Assembly (NCBI GenBank): GCA_022009935.1
Contig: CP091731.1
Location: 1,240,001 to 1,304,000, forward strand
Source: Candidatus Melainabacteria bacterium
GTDB taxonomy: Bacteria > Cyanobacteriota > Vampirovibrionia > Gastranaerophilales > Gastranaerophilaceae
Reading direction: 5' to 3'
DNA: 64,000 nt
The notes beneath the pieces were generated by a model, which ran no database searches, was not told where the DNA came from, and saw nothing but the letters and a program-made list of their open reading frames with translations. How positions within the stretch are numbered: the stretch's first letter is position 1; every line of letters begins with the position of its first letter. Both the position numbers and the translations under genes were made by a program. This document shows positions 20,302 through 29,203 of this stretch, piece after piece.

Positions 20302-21155
20302 ATGAAAAAAGAATTAATTGTTAAATTGAGAAAAACATTTGAAGAAGCTGCATTTGATTATCAAGGTGTGGAATGTTGGTCAGCAAGGGAATTACAAAGT
20401 TTATTAAACTATAAGGAATGGCGAAATTTTGAAAATGTAATCAATAAAGCTAAAGATTCCTGTAAAACCGCCAAACAAGATATAAACGACCATTTTGTTG
20501 ACGTCAACAAAATGGTTCAAATAGGCTCAGGAGCTGAAAAAGGTATCTCAGACATATTGCTTACAAGATATGCTTGTTATTTAATTGCCCAAAATGGTGA
20601 CCCAAAAAAGAAGAAATTGCATTTGCACAAAGTTATTTTGCAATACAAACAAGAAAACAAGAAATTCTTGAAGAACGTATTTTATTAGCCGAAAGATTAG
20701 AGGCAAGAGAAAAACTTACTGCAACCGAAACAGAATTATCCGAATTAATATATGAAAAAGGTGTTGATAATAATGGTTTTGGAAGAATCAGAAGTAAAGG
20801 TGATTGTGCTTTATTTGGTGGAAAAAATACTTCAGAAATGAAAAGAAAATTAGGCATACCTGATAATAGACCATTGGCAGATTTTTTACCTACAATTACA
20901 ATTAAAGCAAAAGATTTAGCTACTGAAATAACTAATTTTAATGTAAAGAAAAATGATTTATATGGTGAAAATTCTATCACAAATGAACATATTAAAAACA
21001 ATAAAGAAGTAAGAGAATTATTAGGTAAAAGCGGAATAAAACCAGAAGAATTACCACCGGAAGAAGATATCAAAAAACTTGCAAGAAGAGTTAAAGCTAA
21101 TGAAAAAGAAATTGCTAAAACAAATTCTTTCGGCAAAATATCTAAAAAAGACTAG
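20302..21155 (+). CDS. DinD-like DNA-damage-inducible protein, one frameshift
   Basis: The N-terminal domain shows GVECWSARELQSLLNYKEWRNF, the BRO/DinD type, followed by HFVDVNKMVQIGSGAEKGISDILLTRYACYLIAQNGDP. After an indel near 20615 come AIQTRKQEILEERILLAERLEAREKL, GDCALFGGKNTSEMKRKLG, RPLADFLPTITIKAKDLATEITNFNV, and GKSGIKPEELPPEEDIKKLARR. The full length is about 284 residues, as expected. Escherichia coli DinD inhibits RecA filaments; a similar role here is inferred. It is the only sizeable gene between the two copies of the tmRNA end, so it travels as a small cargo islet without an integrase. Confidence 0.88.
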
Positions 21156-21256
21156 ATGGTTTATGTATATTTTCTATATTCACAAATGCGTGAAATAAAG
21201 ACAAAATCAGATAATGAATAAATAAATTGTTGAAGTAAAAATTTCTATTTTTGTGA

Positions 21257-21270
21257 CACCGTCTCCACCA
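21257..21270 (+). repeat. right copy of tmRNA 3' end, with CCA
   Basis: CACCGTCTCCA followed by CCA. It looks like the displaced original tmRNA terminus, marking the right edge of a 1.3 kb insertion. Confidence 0.6.
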
Positions 21271-21274
21271 TTCT

Positions 21275-21809
21275 TTATACTGTTTCTTCTTTTGTTGTTG
21301 TTTTTGTTGTTTTTATTATTTTATTGCCGTCTTTATCTTTTGTAGCTATTAATATACCATCAAAATTGTCTTCGTCTAAATCTTTGGCAGATTTATTTTC
21401 TTCATTATCTGTTTTATCGTTATTATCTTCACTTATTTCATCAATTTCATCAATTTCATCTTCGATAACTTCTTCTTTTTGTGCTTCTGTATTTTCCTTT
21501 TTCTTCTTTTTCTATTTCTTCAAAAGATTTAGTGCGAGTAATGCCAATATTAAACATAAAAGCAAGTTCATTTTCTTCACCTGAAAAACTTATATCATAA
21601 GTTTCTTCTTTTACGTCCATATATTTTGACAAAACTTTTATCAAGTCGCATTTAAGTTTTTCTGCAGATATTGAGTCAAGTTTCATTCTATCTTGCGTTA
21701 AAACAAGTTTTAATCTGTTATACGCTACATCTTTTGCATTTTCTTCTTCGTTTTCATTTTGGAAGAAATTTACCATTCTATTATAAATATCTGTTAATAT
21801 ATCTTTCAT
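21275..21809 (-). CDS. minE: cell division topological specificity factor MinE with long acidic tail
   Basis: MinE displaces MinD from the membrane and drives pole-to-pole oscillation. The N-terminal part (MVNFFQNENEEENAKDVAYNRLKLVL) carries the anti-MinCD helix, and the topology domain follows (LKCDLIKVLSKYMDV, YDISF). An indel near 21500 hides a C-terminal extension of some 80 residues, rich in Glu/Asp then Thr/Lys, ending KTTKTTTKEETV. Typical MinE is 80-100 residues, so the tail is unusual. It follows minD after 43 bases that contain a GGGC-GCCC hairpin also seen before atpE. Confidence 0.86.
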
Positions 21810-21811
21810 TT

Positions 21812-21845
21812 TTTTTACATAACGGGCTTGTGCCCCTCATCCTTT
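21812..21845 (-). promoter_or_regulatory. intercistronic hairpin element between minD and minE
   Basis: In the mRNA sense it reads AAGGATG, then GGGGC-ACAA-GCCC, then GTTATGTAAAAAAA just before the minE ATG. The same layout (AAGGATG, GGGC-GATA-GCCC, GTTATATAAAA) lies before atpE and after atpB. Confidence 0.5.
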
Positions 21846-21852
21846 CTATCAA

Positions 21853-22656
21853 TTATTTATTACTTGAAACAAAAAAGTGTTTTAATTTGCTTAAAAAACC
21901 TTTTTCTTCCAAATCTAAAAATGGCACATCTTCACCTAAAATTCTTCTTGCCACATTGTTATAAGCAATGCCTGCTTTGGCTTTGGCTTCGTTGACAATA
22001 GGCTCACCCTTGTTTGTTGAAGTAATAATGCCTGTATCTTCGGGAATTATACCGATAATTCCGCAAGATAATATTTCAGAAACATCTTCAACGCTCATCA
22101 TTTCTTTTGTTTTTATCATATTTGGGCGAACTCTGTTAATAAGAAGTTTATAAGATTTTATTTCTTCTTTTGCTTCCAAAAGTCCAATAATGCGGTCAGC
22201 ATCACGCACCGCACTCATTTCAGGAGTAGTGACTACAATCGCTTCGCTTGCACCTGCCACTGCATTTTGAAACCCTTGTTCAATACCTGCAGGGCAATCT
22301 ACCAACACAAAATCAAACTCTTCTTGAAGTTTTTCGCATATTTCTTTTAACTGGTCTTCACTAACTGAAGTTTTATCACGTGTTTGAGCTGCAGCCAATA
22401 AACACAAATTAGGACATTTTTTATCCTTCACAAGTGCTTGTTTTAATTTACATCTTTCTTCCACTACATCTACAAGTGTATAAACTATGCGGTTTTCAAG
22501 CCCCAAAAGTAAGTCCAAATTACGCAAACCGATATCTGTATCAATAAGTGCAACCTTTGCTCCTGTTTTTGCAAGAGCTGTTCCTATATTAGCACTGCTT
22601 GTTGTCTTTCCAACACCGCCTTTTCCTGATGTTATTACTATTACTCGTCCTGACAT
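21853..22656 (-). CDS. minD: septum site-determining ATPase MinD
   Basis: MinD is a membrane-binding ATPase that recruits MinC. The deviant Walker A motif SGKGGVGKTT is at residues 10-19, followed by ALIDTDIGLRNLDLLLGLENR, LVDCPAGIE and TTPEMSAVRDADRIIGLLE. The C-terminal amphipathic membrane helix is seen in LEEKGFLSKLKHFF. At 267 residues with an intact frame it is of standard size. It lies between minC and minE in one operon. Confidence 0.97.
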   Translation of the reverse strand: MSGRVIVITSGKGGVGKTTSSANIGTALAKTGAKVALIDTDIGLRNLDLLLGLENRIVYTLVDVVEERCKLKQALVKDKKCPNLCLLAAAQTRDKTSVSEDQLKEICEKLQEEFDFVLVDCPAGIEQGFQNAVAGASEAIVVTTPEMSAVRDADRIIGLLEAKEEIKSYKLLINRVRPNMIKTKEMMSVEDVSEILSCGIIGIIPEDTGIITSTNKGEPIVNEAKAKAGIAYNNVARRILGEDVPFLDLEEKGFLSKLKHFFVSSNK

Positions 22657-22876
22657 TTATTATTATTCCTTCTTTTTTATTTGTATTTGTTCCCTATTTG
22701 TTTTGTGTTAAACCGGAGTTATTATTTTATCCTAAAATTTTTTGTTTCACCATAAAAGTATATGCAAGAGTGCAAAGGCACCATTTTAACTCTTTAGAGT
22801 TGTTAATTTATTGATTTTAACTTCAATTTTTTCATTTTTTACCTTCTTTTAGTTATTGTCAACTAAGGAGAAAAAT

Positions 22877-23761
22877 CTAACTCATCTCGACAACTCGAAT
22901 TTCATCGTCAATAATCATCGCTTCTTCAACACATACTATATTGCGTTTTTCTTTTAGGTCTATATTTACACCATCCGGTTTTCTTGTGTATAAATTAGCT
23001 ATACGAATTTGTATGGGATTTAGATTTAAAGCTCGAATGCGTGCTTTTTTATTGCCATTTTTACCGGCATGACAAACACCCAAAAGTTTTCCCCAAACAG
23101 TAATGTCACCACTTGCTTGCACTTCGCTTCCTGCGTGGCAATCACCCAAAACAAACACATTGCCGTCAAAACTTAAAGATTGTCCGGACCTTAAGGTTTG
23201 TTTGACATACTTTGTTTGCATGTTTAATATTTCCATGTCATCTTTTGTTACGATTTGACGACCAAATGGTTGTTCATTGTCTGAAGTGTCGTTTAATATT
23301 TCTTCAAGTTTTTTTATTGCTGAAGCTTCCAATGCTTCTTCATTATACTCATCAGGTATTGGTGATTGCGATAATTCTTCTGACTTACTCTTATCAACTA
23401 TAATACCTATATTATCAATAGCTTCTTTTGTCTTTATGGATAATGTGTTTATTTTGTTTAATATACAATCATTAGTTTCGATAATTAATTTTATACTTTC
23501 AAGTTGATTTACATTTAAATCAATATTTGACAAAATCAAATTAATTCTCTTAAACTTATTTTCATTTAGTTCAAGTTTTGAACAAATATGAGCAATTATT
23601 GAATTAGCGGAATTGACGTCACTTAAGTCGATATCAAGTTCGTCATTGCTGATATTTAATTCTAAATTGTTAGAAGTATTTATTTCATTATTTAACATAT
23701 CCCGCATATTCCCCAAAAATTTATCAAAGTTACTTATTTTAGAATATATTAAAAAGTTCAT
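22877..23761 (-). CDS. minC: septum site-determining protein MinC
   Basis: MinC blocks FtsZ assembly. The C-terminal beta-helix domain is clear (RSGQSLSFDGNVFVLGDCHAG, EVQASGDITVWGKLLGVCHAG, AGKNGNKKARIRAL and LNPIQIRIA), and it binds MinD. The N-terminal 120 residues are divergent, with LILSNIDLNVNQLESIKLII in place of the usual FtsZ-binding fold. A Ser/Glu-rich linker joins the halves. It is 294 residues with an intact frame. The gap to minD is 220 bases and holds no gene. Confidence 0.93.
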   Translation of the reverse strand: MNFLIYSKISNFDKFLGNMRDMLNNEINTSNNLELNISNDELDIDLSDVNSANSIIAHICSKLELNENKFKRINLILSNIDLNVNQLESIKLIIETNDCILNKINTLSIKTKEAIDNIGIIVDKSKSEELSQSPIPDEYNEEALEASAIKKLEEILNDTSDNEQPFGRQIVTKDDMEILNMQTKYVKQTLRSGQSLSFDGNVFVLGDCHAGSEVQASGDITVWGKLLGVCHAGKNGNKKARIRALNLNPIQIRIANLYTRKPDGVNIDLKEKRNIVCVEEAMIIDDEIRVVEMS

Positions 23762-23785
23762 TTTACAATAATAGATTAAATAATA

Positions 23786-24107
23786 TTAAGCTTTTTTTAT
23801 TTTTAAAATTTTATCATCAACTTCAAGTTCGGCTTTGTCTGTTTCGGGATTAATATCAATTAACTCCAAAATAGTTTGTGACATAAATAAAGAATAACCG
23901 CCACCTCTTCTTGTAAATTTTTTTATTAAAGCATTTTTTATATTTTTCACTATCATCTATGGATTGTATACGGGTTACGTGTAAAACTTTGTTTTTTATT
24001 TCAAATAAAACTTTTGTGTCAACAGGGTTTATATTTAAAAGTTTTAATATAGGTTTTGGAATATGAATTTCCCAACCGTTGCCGTTTGATGTTAATGACT
24101 TTTTCAT
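23786..24107 (-). CDS. AbrB/SpoVT-like protein with two similar domains
   Basis: With an indel near 23945 corrected the product is about 106 residues. The first half (SLTSNGNGWEIHIPKPILKL, then LNINPVDTKVLFEIKNKVLHV) is a swapped-hairpin AbrB-like domain, normally a DNA-binding transition regulator or antitoxin. The second half (RGGGYSLFMSQTILELIDINP, then DKAELEVDDKILKIKK) follows the same spacing and is probably an internal duplicate, so a single chain could form the two-fold barrel. I chose ATG 24107 over an upstream TTG. It starts upstream of minC, separated by 24 bases, and may be co-transcribed with min genes. Confidence 0.65.
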
Positions 24108-24207
24108 AAGGTATACCAATTCTAATAAATCTATTCAGTTATATATTAAATTGACTAGTTGATAATAAATATAGGATATTATATGCACATTAATGGTATT
24201 ATTTTTG

Positions 24208-24235
24208 TTGACAAAATATTGTTTATTATTATAAA
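24208..24235 (+). promoter_or_regulatory. sigma-70-type promoter
   Basis: TTGACA and TATAAA with a 16-base spacer lie in the divergent gap between the AbrB-like gene and nrnA. A strong hairpin with a T-run follows within 110 bases. Confidence 0.6.
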
Positions 24236-24242
24236 ATATAAT

Positions 24243-24343
24243 TATAGTTAATTATTCCGTTAATTAGAGGGGATTTTAATTATTTCATACTTTGTTTATT
24301 TTAAGTATGTATTTATCAGTACTTAAAATAAACATTTTTTTTA
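24243..24343 (+). ncRNA. candidate small RNA or nrnA leader ending in a terminator
   Basis: The stretch from the predicted start (about 24243) to the terminator has no reading frame of note. The terminator has a perfect 15-bp stem (24293-24307 with 24320-24334) followed by eight T. Whether it is a separate RNA or an attenuated leader of nrnA cannot be told from sequence. Confidence 0.45.
24293..24342. terminator. strong Rho-independent terminator hairpin
   Basis: TGTTTATTTTAAGTA pairs perfectly with TACTTAAAATAAACA around 12 bases, then T8 on the plus strand. Confidence 0.9.
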
Positions 24344-24397
24344 ATTGATATCGACGTTTTGTTGTCTTTTGCAATATTTATGATAAAATTAATTCAT

Positions 24398-25389
24398 ATG
24401 AATTTTTATTTGGAACAAATACAAAGATTTGATGAGTCAATAAAATCAGCAAATGATATAGCTATATTTACCCATATATCACCTGATGGTGATGCATTGG
24501 GTTCCTCTCTTGCTATTTTCAAAGTTATACAAGAACATTATAAAAAAAAATGTAACTATATTTATTTCAGATAAAATTCCAAAAGTTTATGAATTTTTAC
24601 CCTGTTTAGACTGTTATAAACGTACGGATGACCCACACTATGAAAACAAGATTTTTGATTTGGCAATAGCGACTGATGTTGCAACTTGTGAACGTATGGG
24701 TAAAGGGGTTTGTTTTATACAAAAAAAGTAAAGTCAAAATAAATATCGACCATCATAAATCAAACAATAATTATGGGGATATAAATATAGTAAATCCTCA
24801 TTCATCATCGGCTTCAGAGGTTGTTTTAGATATTCTAAATGACTTAAAAATAGAATTAACAAAAGAAATTGCGACTTTTATTTATGTTGGAATATTGACT
24901 GATACAGGTGGTTTTCGCTATGATAACACATCGCAAAAAGTTCTTGAAAAAGCTGCAAAACTTTTAAATTATGGCGTAAGTCATAGTGAATTGTGTCAAA
25001 AATGTTTTATGACAAAAGAAAAGAAAGCACTTTTGTTGACAGCCAATGCTATTTTAAATGCAAAGTTTTTGTTGTCTGACAAAATAGCTTATACTCCAAT
25101 AACCTTGAATGATATGAAAAAGTATAATGCTAAAAATGAACACACAGACAGAATTGTTGAAACATTAAGACAGATTGAAACTTGTGAGGTTGCATTGTTA
25201 TTTAAAGAAAATTTAAACCAAACAACTAAAGTTTCTTTGCGAAGTAAAACGTTTGATGTTTCAAATTTTGCTGCTAAATTTGGTGGTGGTGGGCATAAAT
25301 TTGCTGCCGGACTTACTATACAAAAACCTCTTAATATAGCTATGGATTTGGTTTTGGGCGAACTTAGTAAAGCAATGAAAAATGATTAA
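24398..25389 (+). CDS. nrnA: DHH-family phosphoesterase, NrnA-like (oligoribonuclease/pAp phosphatase), frameshifted
   Basis: NrnA degrades nanoRNA and dephosphorylates pAp. The DHH motifs appear as THISPDGDALGSS (residues about 27-39), LAIATDVATCER, INIDHHKSN and FIYVGILTDTGGFRY. The DHHA1 domain ends in KFGGGGHKFAAGL. Indels near 24550 and 24725 split the frame; joined, it is about 330 residues, normal for the family. Its stop overlaps the next start (ATGA-type), so the two genes are coupled. NrnA or Orn is not otherwise seen in the window. Confidence 0.9.
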
Positions 25390-26224
25390 GAAATACTCAA
25401 AAAATATTATAACTCGTATTATTGATGACGATTTTCCGGGAATGGCTGCTGAAATGGCTTTTATGTTTGTTTTGGGGATTTTTCCTTTTCTTCTTGTTTT
25501 GATGTCATTTTTTGGTTGGATGGGAAAAAAAAGCATTTATCAACAAGATTTTCATTTTCTTGGATATTATTGCTCCACCTCAAATTTCAAACCTTATTAA
25601 TTCCGTTATGAATGAAATTATGATTTTTTCTCAAGGAAAGCTTGTTGCTATTTTTGGCTTTTGTATCACTTTGTTTCTGGCTTCAAATGCTATTTTTGTG
25701 ATAATAAAAGGTCTAAACCGTGCCTATGGCATTATTGAAACAAGAAACCTGCTTGTCACAAGACTTTTATCTGTTTTAATTGTTTTTGCAAACGGGCTTG
25801 TTTTGTTTTTAAGTATTAATTTAATAATTTTTGGTAAGATAATCCTTGAAATGATTTTAAGTTTTATCCATTTGCCTTTAAACGTAGTCAACATGATACT
25901 TATTTTTAGATGGCCTGTTTCGTTTTTGGCTTTGTTTGTTGTTGCGTATATGAATTACTATTTTTACCTGATATAAAAGAAATGACAAAAGCGCGTCAGG
26001 TAAGTTCTTTGTTTGGAACGTTATTCTTTTGCACTTTTTGGTTGCTTGGTTCTTGGCTTTTTTCTTTGTATGTTGGCAATTTGAATACATATAACTGGGT
26101 TTATGGTACAATCGGTGCTTTTGCTATGCTTATGGTTTGGTTATATTATACTTCGCTTCTTATTTTAATTGGAGGTGAAATAAATTCACAAATTTTAGAT
26201 AAACTTACCGAACGAAATGAGTGA
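25382..26224 (+). CDS. YihY/BrkB-family integral membrane protein, two frameshifts
   Basis: The family (once called ribonuclease BN) has six membrane helices and no established function. The N-terminus shows DDDFPGMAAEMAFMFVLGIFPFLLVLMSFFGW. The middle shows VIIKGLNRAYGIIETRNLL, and the end WVYGTIGAFAMLMVWLYYTSLLILIGGEIN. These are characteristic blocks of the family. Indels near 25535 and 25965 split it; joined length is about 280 residues. It overlaps nrnA by eight bases and precedes rfaE2 by 12. Confidence 0.88.
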
Positions 26225-26236
26225 GAAAGGTTTTTT

Positions 26237-26707
26237 ATGGGACAAATATTAACTAAAAATGTTTTAATTGAGGTAATTAACGATTTAAAAGAAAATAATG
26301 TTAAAATAGCTGCTACAAATGGTTGTTTTGACATTTTGCATGTTGGACATGTTAAATATTTGAAAGAGGCTAAAAAATGTGGCGATGTTTTGGTTGTTGG
26401 TTTGAATTCAGATGTATCGGTTAAGATGTTAAAAGGCGAAACAAGACCTATAAATCCTCAAAGCGATAGAGCTCAAGTTTTGGCGGCTTTAAATTGCGTT
26501 GATTATGTAGTAATCTTTGACGAAATTTCACCGATTGAACTTCTAAAAAGTATTAAACCTGATGTTTATGTTAAAGGTGCCGATTATACTCTTGAAACTT
26601 TGCCGGAAGCCAAACCGCTTTTGACTTTGGGAATTGATATTAAATTTGTTGATTTGGTTTTGGGTAAATCAACTTCAAATATTATTAAAAAATCACAAAA
26701 TAATTAA
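26237..26707 (+). CDS. rfaE2: D-glycero-beta-D-manno-heptose 1-phosphate adenylyltransferase
   Basis: The enzyme makes ADP-heptose for LPS inner core. It has the nucleotidyltransferase motif TNGCFDILHVGHVKYL with HxGH, VVGLNSDVSVKMLKG, RPINPQSDRAQVLAAL, PDVYVKGADY and the ISTSxII-like end LGKSTSNIIKK. At 156 residues and frame-intact it is the stand-alone version of the HldE C-terminal domain. The presence of heptose biosynthesis indicates a Gram-negative envelope. AAAGG sits upstream of the ATG. Confidence 0.94.
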   Translation: MGQILTKNVLIEVINDLKENNVKIAATNGCFDILHVGHVKYLKEAKKCGDVLVVGLNSDVSVKMLKGETRPINPQSDRAQVLAALNCVDYVVIFDEISPIELLKSIKPDVYVKGADYTLETLPEAKPLLTLGIDIKFVDLVLGKSTSNIIKKSQNN

Positions 26708-26785
26708 TTTACTGCGTAAATTTATATTTTTAACGATTGTTCTTTAGGGAACTTATTTTGTTGTGCAATATTGTATTATTTTAAT

Positions 26786-27062
26786 ATGCAAACAATAAGT
26801 CAAAATGATGTAAAAAAGGTCTTAAAAATTTTTGGTGAAATAATTCGTGAAGAGAGGCTTTTTGCAAAAAAAGTCTCTTCAAACACTTGCCTATGAATAT
26901 GATCTATATAAATCTTTTTTAAGCAGGATAGAAAATGGTAAAAGAGAGCCTAAACTAATTTCTATTTTGACGGTTTGTGAGGCTTTGTGCATTGAACCCG
27001 AGTACGTATTTAAAAAGCTAAAGGAAAAATTGCCCAATGGCTTTTCTTTTATTGATTTATAA
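26786..27062 (+). CDS. XRE-family helix-turn-helix regulator, one frameshift
   Basis: After correcting an indel near 26862 the product is about 91 residues. It begins MQTISQNDVKKVLKIFGEII and continues with KKSLQTLAYEYDLYKSFLSRIENGKREPKLISIL, whose S-FLSRIENGKREP is the recognition part of a Cro/cI-type HTH. A single domain without partner domains suggests a small repressor. A terminator follows immediately. Confidence 0.85.
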
Positions 27063-27100
27063 TTTATATCCTAATCTGAAAAATACAACAGATACTTACA

Positions 27101-27129
27101 CTGATATATAAATATATCAGTTTTTTTTT
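27101..27129 (+). terminator. Rho-independent terminator
   Basis: CTGATATATA and TATATCAG pair and are followed by nine T, after the XRE gene. Confidence 0.85.
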
Positions 27130-27165
27130 CTTTATATTTTAATATTTTATGGTAAAATTTAAAGT

Positions 27166-27827
27166 ATGAATAGTCAAAAAATAAAAAATTTAATAGGTTT
27201 AAATGTAATAAAAAAGTTAGTAGCAATACTATTTAAGATATCTTCACACACAATTGACTTTAGACCTGTGAATGCACCACATTTAGACAATTATATTATT
27301 GCTCTGTGGCATGCACATCAGTGTTGCCTATATGCAGTTCCAAATCGTGAGAAGGTTAATGTAATGATATCAAACTCGCGAGATGGTGATATAATAGCCC
27401 ACGCGACCCAAACAATGGGGCTTAAAGTAATACGTGGTTCAAAAAGTCAAAAAGCTATCCAAGCTACCATGGGGATGATAGAGTGTCTTCAAAATGGTGA
27501 AATAGGGGCTATTACGGTTGATGGCCAAGAGGCCAAAAGGCATTGTGCATAAGGGGATAATTTCAATAGCCAAAACAACAAACGTTCCTATTGTCCCTTG
27601 TTGCTTATTATTCTCCGCAAAAAAACTTTCTTAAATTCAATACTTGGGATGAGTTCAGATTCCCTTTGGGATTTTGCAAACCTGTTGTAAAATTTGGTGA
27701 ACCTATTTATGTTGATAAAGATATTACAAATGAAGGCATAAAAGAACTTCAAAATGTCATTGCACAAGCTATTCAAAATTTATACGACGACATTAAAGCA
27801 AATTATGATGAATATTCAAAAATGTAA
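27166..27827 (+). CDS. DUF374 lysophospholipid/LPS acyltransferase-like protein, frameshifted
   Basis: The product shows IIALWHAHQCCLYAVPNR, ISNSRDGDIIAHATQTMGLKVIRGS, GEIGAITVDG and then, past an indel near 27530, KGIVHKGIISIAKTTNVPIVP and FPLGFCKPVVKFGEPI. These match the DUF374 branch of acyltransferases that follows the pattern of LpxL/HtrB-like enzymes (W-H-x motif, TxDGPRGP). A second indel is near 27595. About 220 residues. It probably acylates a membrane lipid; the exact acceptor is unknown. Nearby rfaE2 fits a role in the envelope. Confidence 0.8.
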
Positions 27828-27926
27828 GTAATTAATACTTATGTTTTTTTAAAACATATTTATAAAACCACTTACTATATTTTGTTAAATACATGTTATT
27901 ATTAACTTTTTAAGGTTAAATATTGA

Positions 27927-28328
27927 TTAGTTGTTATCAAATTTAGCAAATTCTTTTGAATTTTCAAGCCAGACTTCACGTTCTATTTTTAAAGCATGGT
28001 TCCAAAATTTTTCAAGAGCATACAACTCACGTTCTTCATTATGGAGAATATGGACAATGACATCACCATAATCAAGAAGATTCCATCTGTTTTTTTTGTC
28101 GGATTCATCTTTTGAAACGTTAACATTCAAATTTTTTTTGATATTTTCACGAACATAGTTTGTTAATGCTCGCACTTGATTTTGATTATCTGCTGATGCT
28201 ATTACGAAATAATCGCCCAAAACCGAAATATTTGAAATATCTAAAATTACAATATCTTTGGCTAAGTTATCATCCAAAACACGAGCAACTACCGAAGCAA
28301 GTTTTAATGATGTTATGTTTCTTTCCAC
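27927..28328 (-). CDS. rsfS: ribosomal silencing factor
   Basis: RsfS binds L14 on the 50S subunit and blocks subunit joining in poor conditions. The 133-residue product shows VVARVLDDNLAKDIVILDIS, GDYFVIASADNQNQVRAL, and the signature RWNLLDYGDVIVHILHNEER with FWNHA. The frame is intact. It is convergent with the acyltransferase gene. Confidence 0.93.
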   Translation of the reverse strand: MERNITSLKLASVVARVLDDNLAKDIVILDISNISVLGDYFVIASADNQNQVRALTNYVRENIKKNLNVNVSKDESDKKNRWNLLDYGDVIVHILHNEERELYALEKFWNHALKIEREVWLENSKEFAKFDNN

Positions 28329-28339
28329 TTAATTTTCTC

Positions 28340-28757
28340 CTCAAAATAAAATATATAAACTATTTTACATTAAAAATCAATTTTATTAAAGTTATTGGGG
28401 ATTTTTGTATTGTAAAATACGCATTTTCTTTCATTATATATGTTGATACTAGTTTTTATAGTCAAATTTCTTCTTATTATTATAGTTTTTTTTTTGCAAT
28501 TATGAAAAAAAATTGTATTTATTTCCTGATTGTTAACATTTTCTCCGTAAACACACAGTAAACCTGCATTTTGTGCTATTTTTACTGCTTTTCTAATTAT
28601 GCCAATTGATTTTTTTTATTTTTCCTTTTTTATATGTAAAAAAGGAATTAAAGGCACATCTTGACTAATATTTTTAACAATCCGTTCATCTTTTTATATT
28701 TCATGTTATTATATTATAATTTAACTTATAAAAAAAATAAAAAAGGAATTATTTTTT
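28340..28757. other. AT-rich gap with a possible degraded reading frame on the minus strand
   Basis: The minus strand can be read, with breaks, as ERIVKNISQDVPLIPFLHIKK and, shifted, SIGIIRKAVKIAQNAGLLCVYGENV. These look protein-like but have no start and several stops. A plus-strand frame over 28160-28561 is a shadow of rsfS plus AT-rich sequence. I see nothing else in the gap. Confidence 0.25.
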
Positions 28758-29108
28758 ATGACAACATTTGAATTTTCTTTCACAATTTCATCAAAAGGAT
28801 TTGGGGAAGTTATTGATATAACTGACAAAATTGAGTCGTATCTTTTAAGCCGAACTTCTAATAATGGTATAATATATATTTATAACAACTCAAATGATGT
28901 TGCAATAAAAAACATTGAAATAAAAAAATTTAAACAAAAAATGACAGATGAAAACTTTCAAAAACTTCTTCTGTCCGGTAATAACAACATGCTTATTTTA
29001 CCTATAATTGACAAAAAATTGTACATAGATGAAATGGCAAGAATTTTATTTGTTGATTTTGAAAAAAGTGCTAATATAAGAAAAATTATTGTTATGTGTG
29101 TGTCATAA
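28758..29108 (+). CDS. divergent YjbQ/UPF0047-family protein lacking the usual His-rich active-site loop
   Basis: The 116-residue product begins FEFSFTISSKGFGEVIDITDKIESYL and ends LPIIDKKLYIDEMARILFVDFEK then RKIIVMCV, matching the start and end of YjbQ-type proteins (thiamine phosphate synthase-like, UPF0047). The central segment of the family with its conserved N-D and H-S-H residues is replaced by LLLSGNNNMLIL. It has AAAGGAA upstream. If the family call is right it probably lacks the known activity. Confidence 0.6.
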   Translation: MTTFEFSFTISSKGFGEVIDITDKIESYLLSRTSNNGIIYIYNNSNDVAIKNIEIKKFKQKMTDENFQKLLLSGNNNMLILPIIDKKLYIDEMARILFVDFEKSANIRKIIVMCVS

Positions 29109-29203
29109 TATTTCAAATTTTTATACTAATATTATAATGCCATATTGACAACATTTTTTATTTTTACTATCCTATATTCGTAGAAGTATAGGAAAAATAA
29201 AAA

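Noticed and set aside
21324..21584. 86-codon plus-strand ORF opposite minE
   Set aside because: It is the antisense of the acidic MinE tail; the minus strand has the protein-like signal.
28160..28561. 133-codon plus-strand ORF
   Set aside because: Its first half is antisense to rsfS and the rest is low-complexity Phe/Tyr; no ribosome site.
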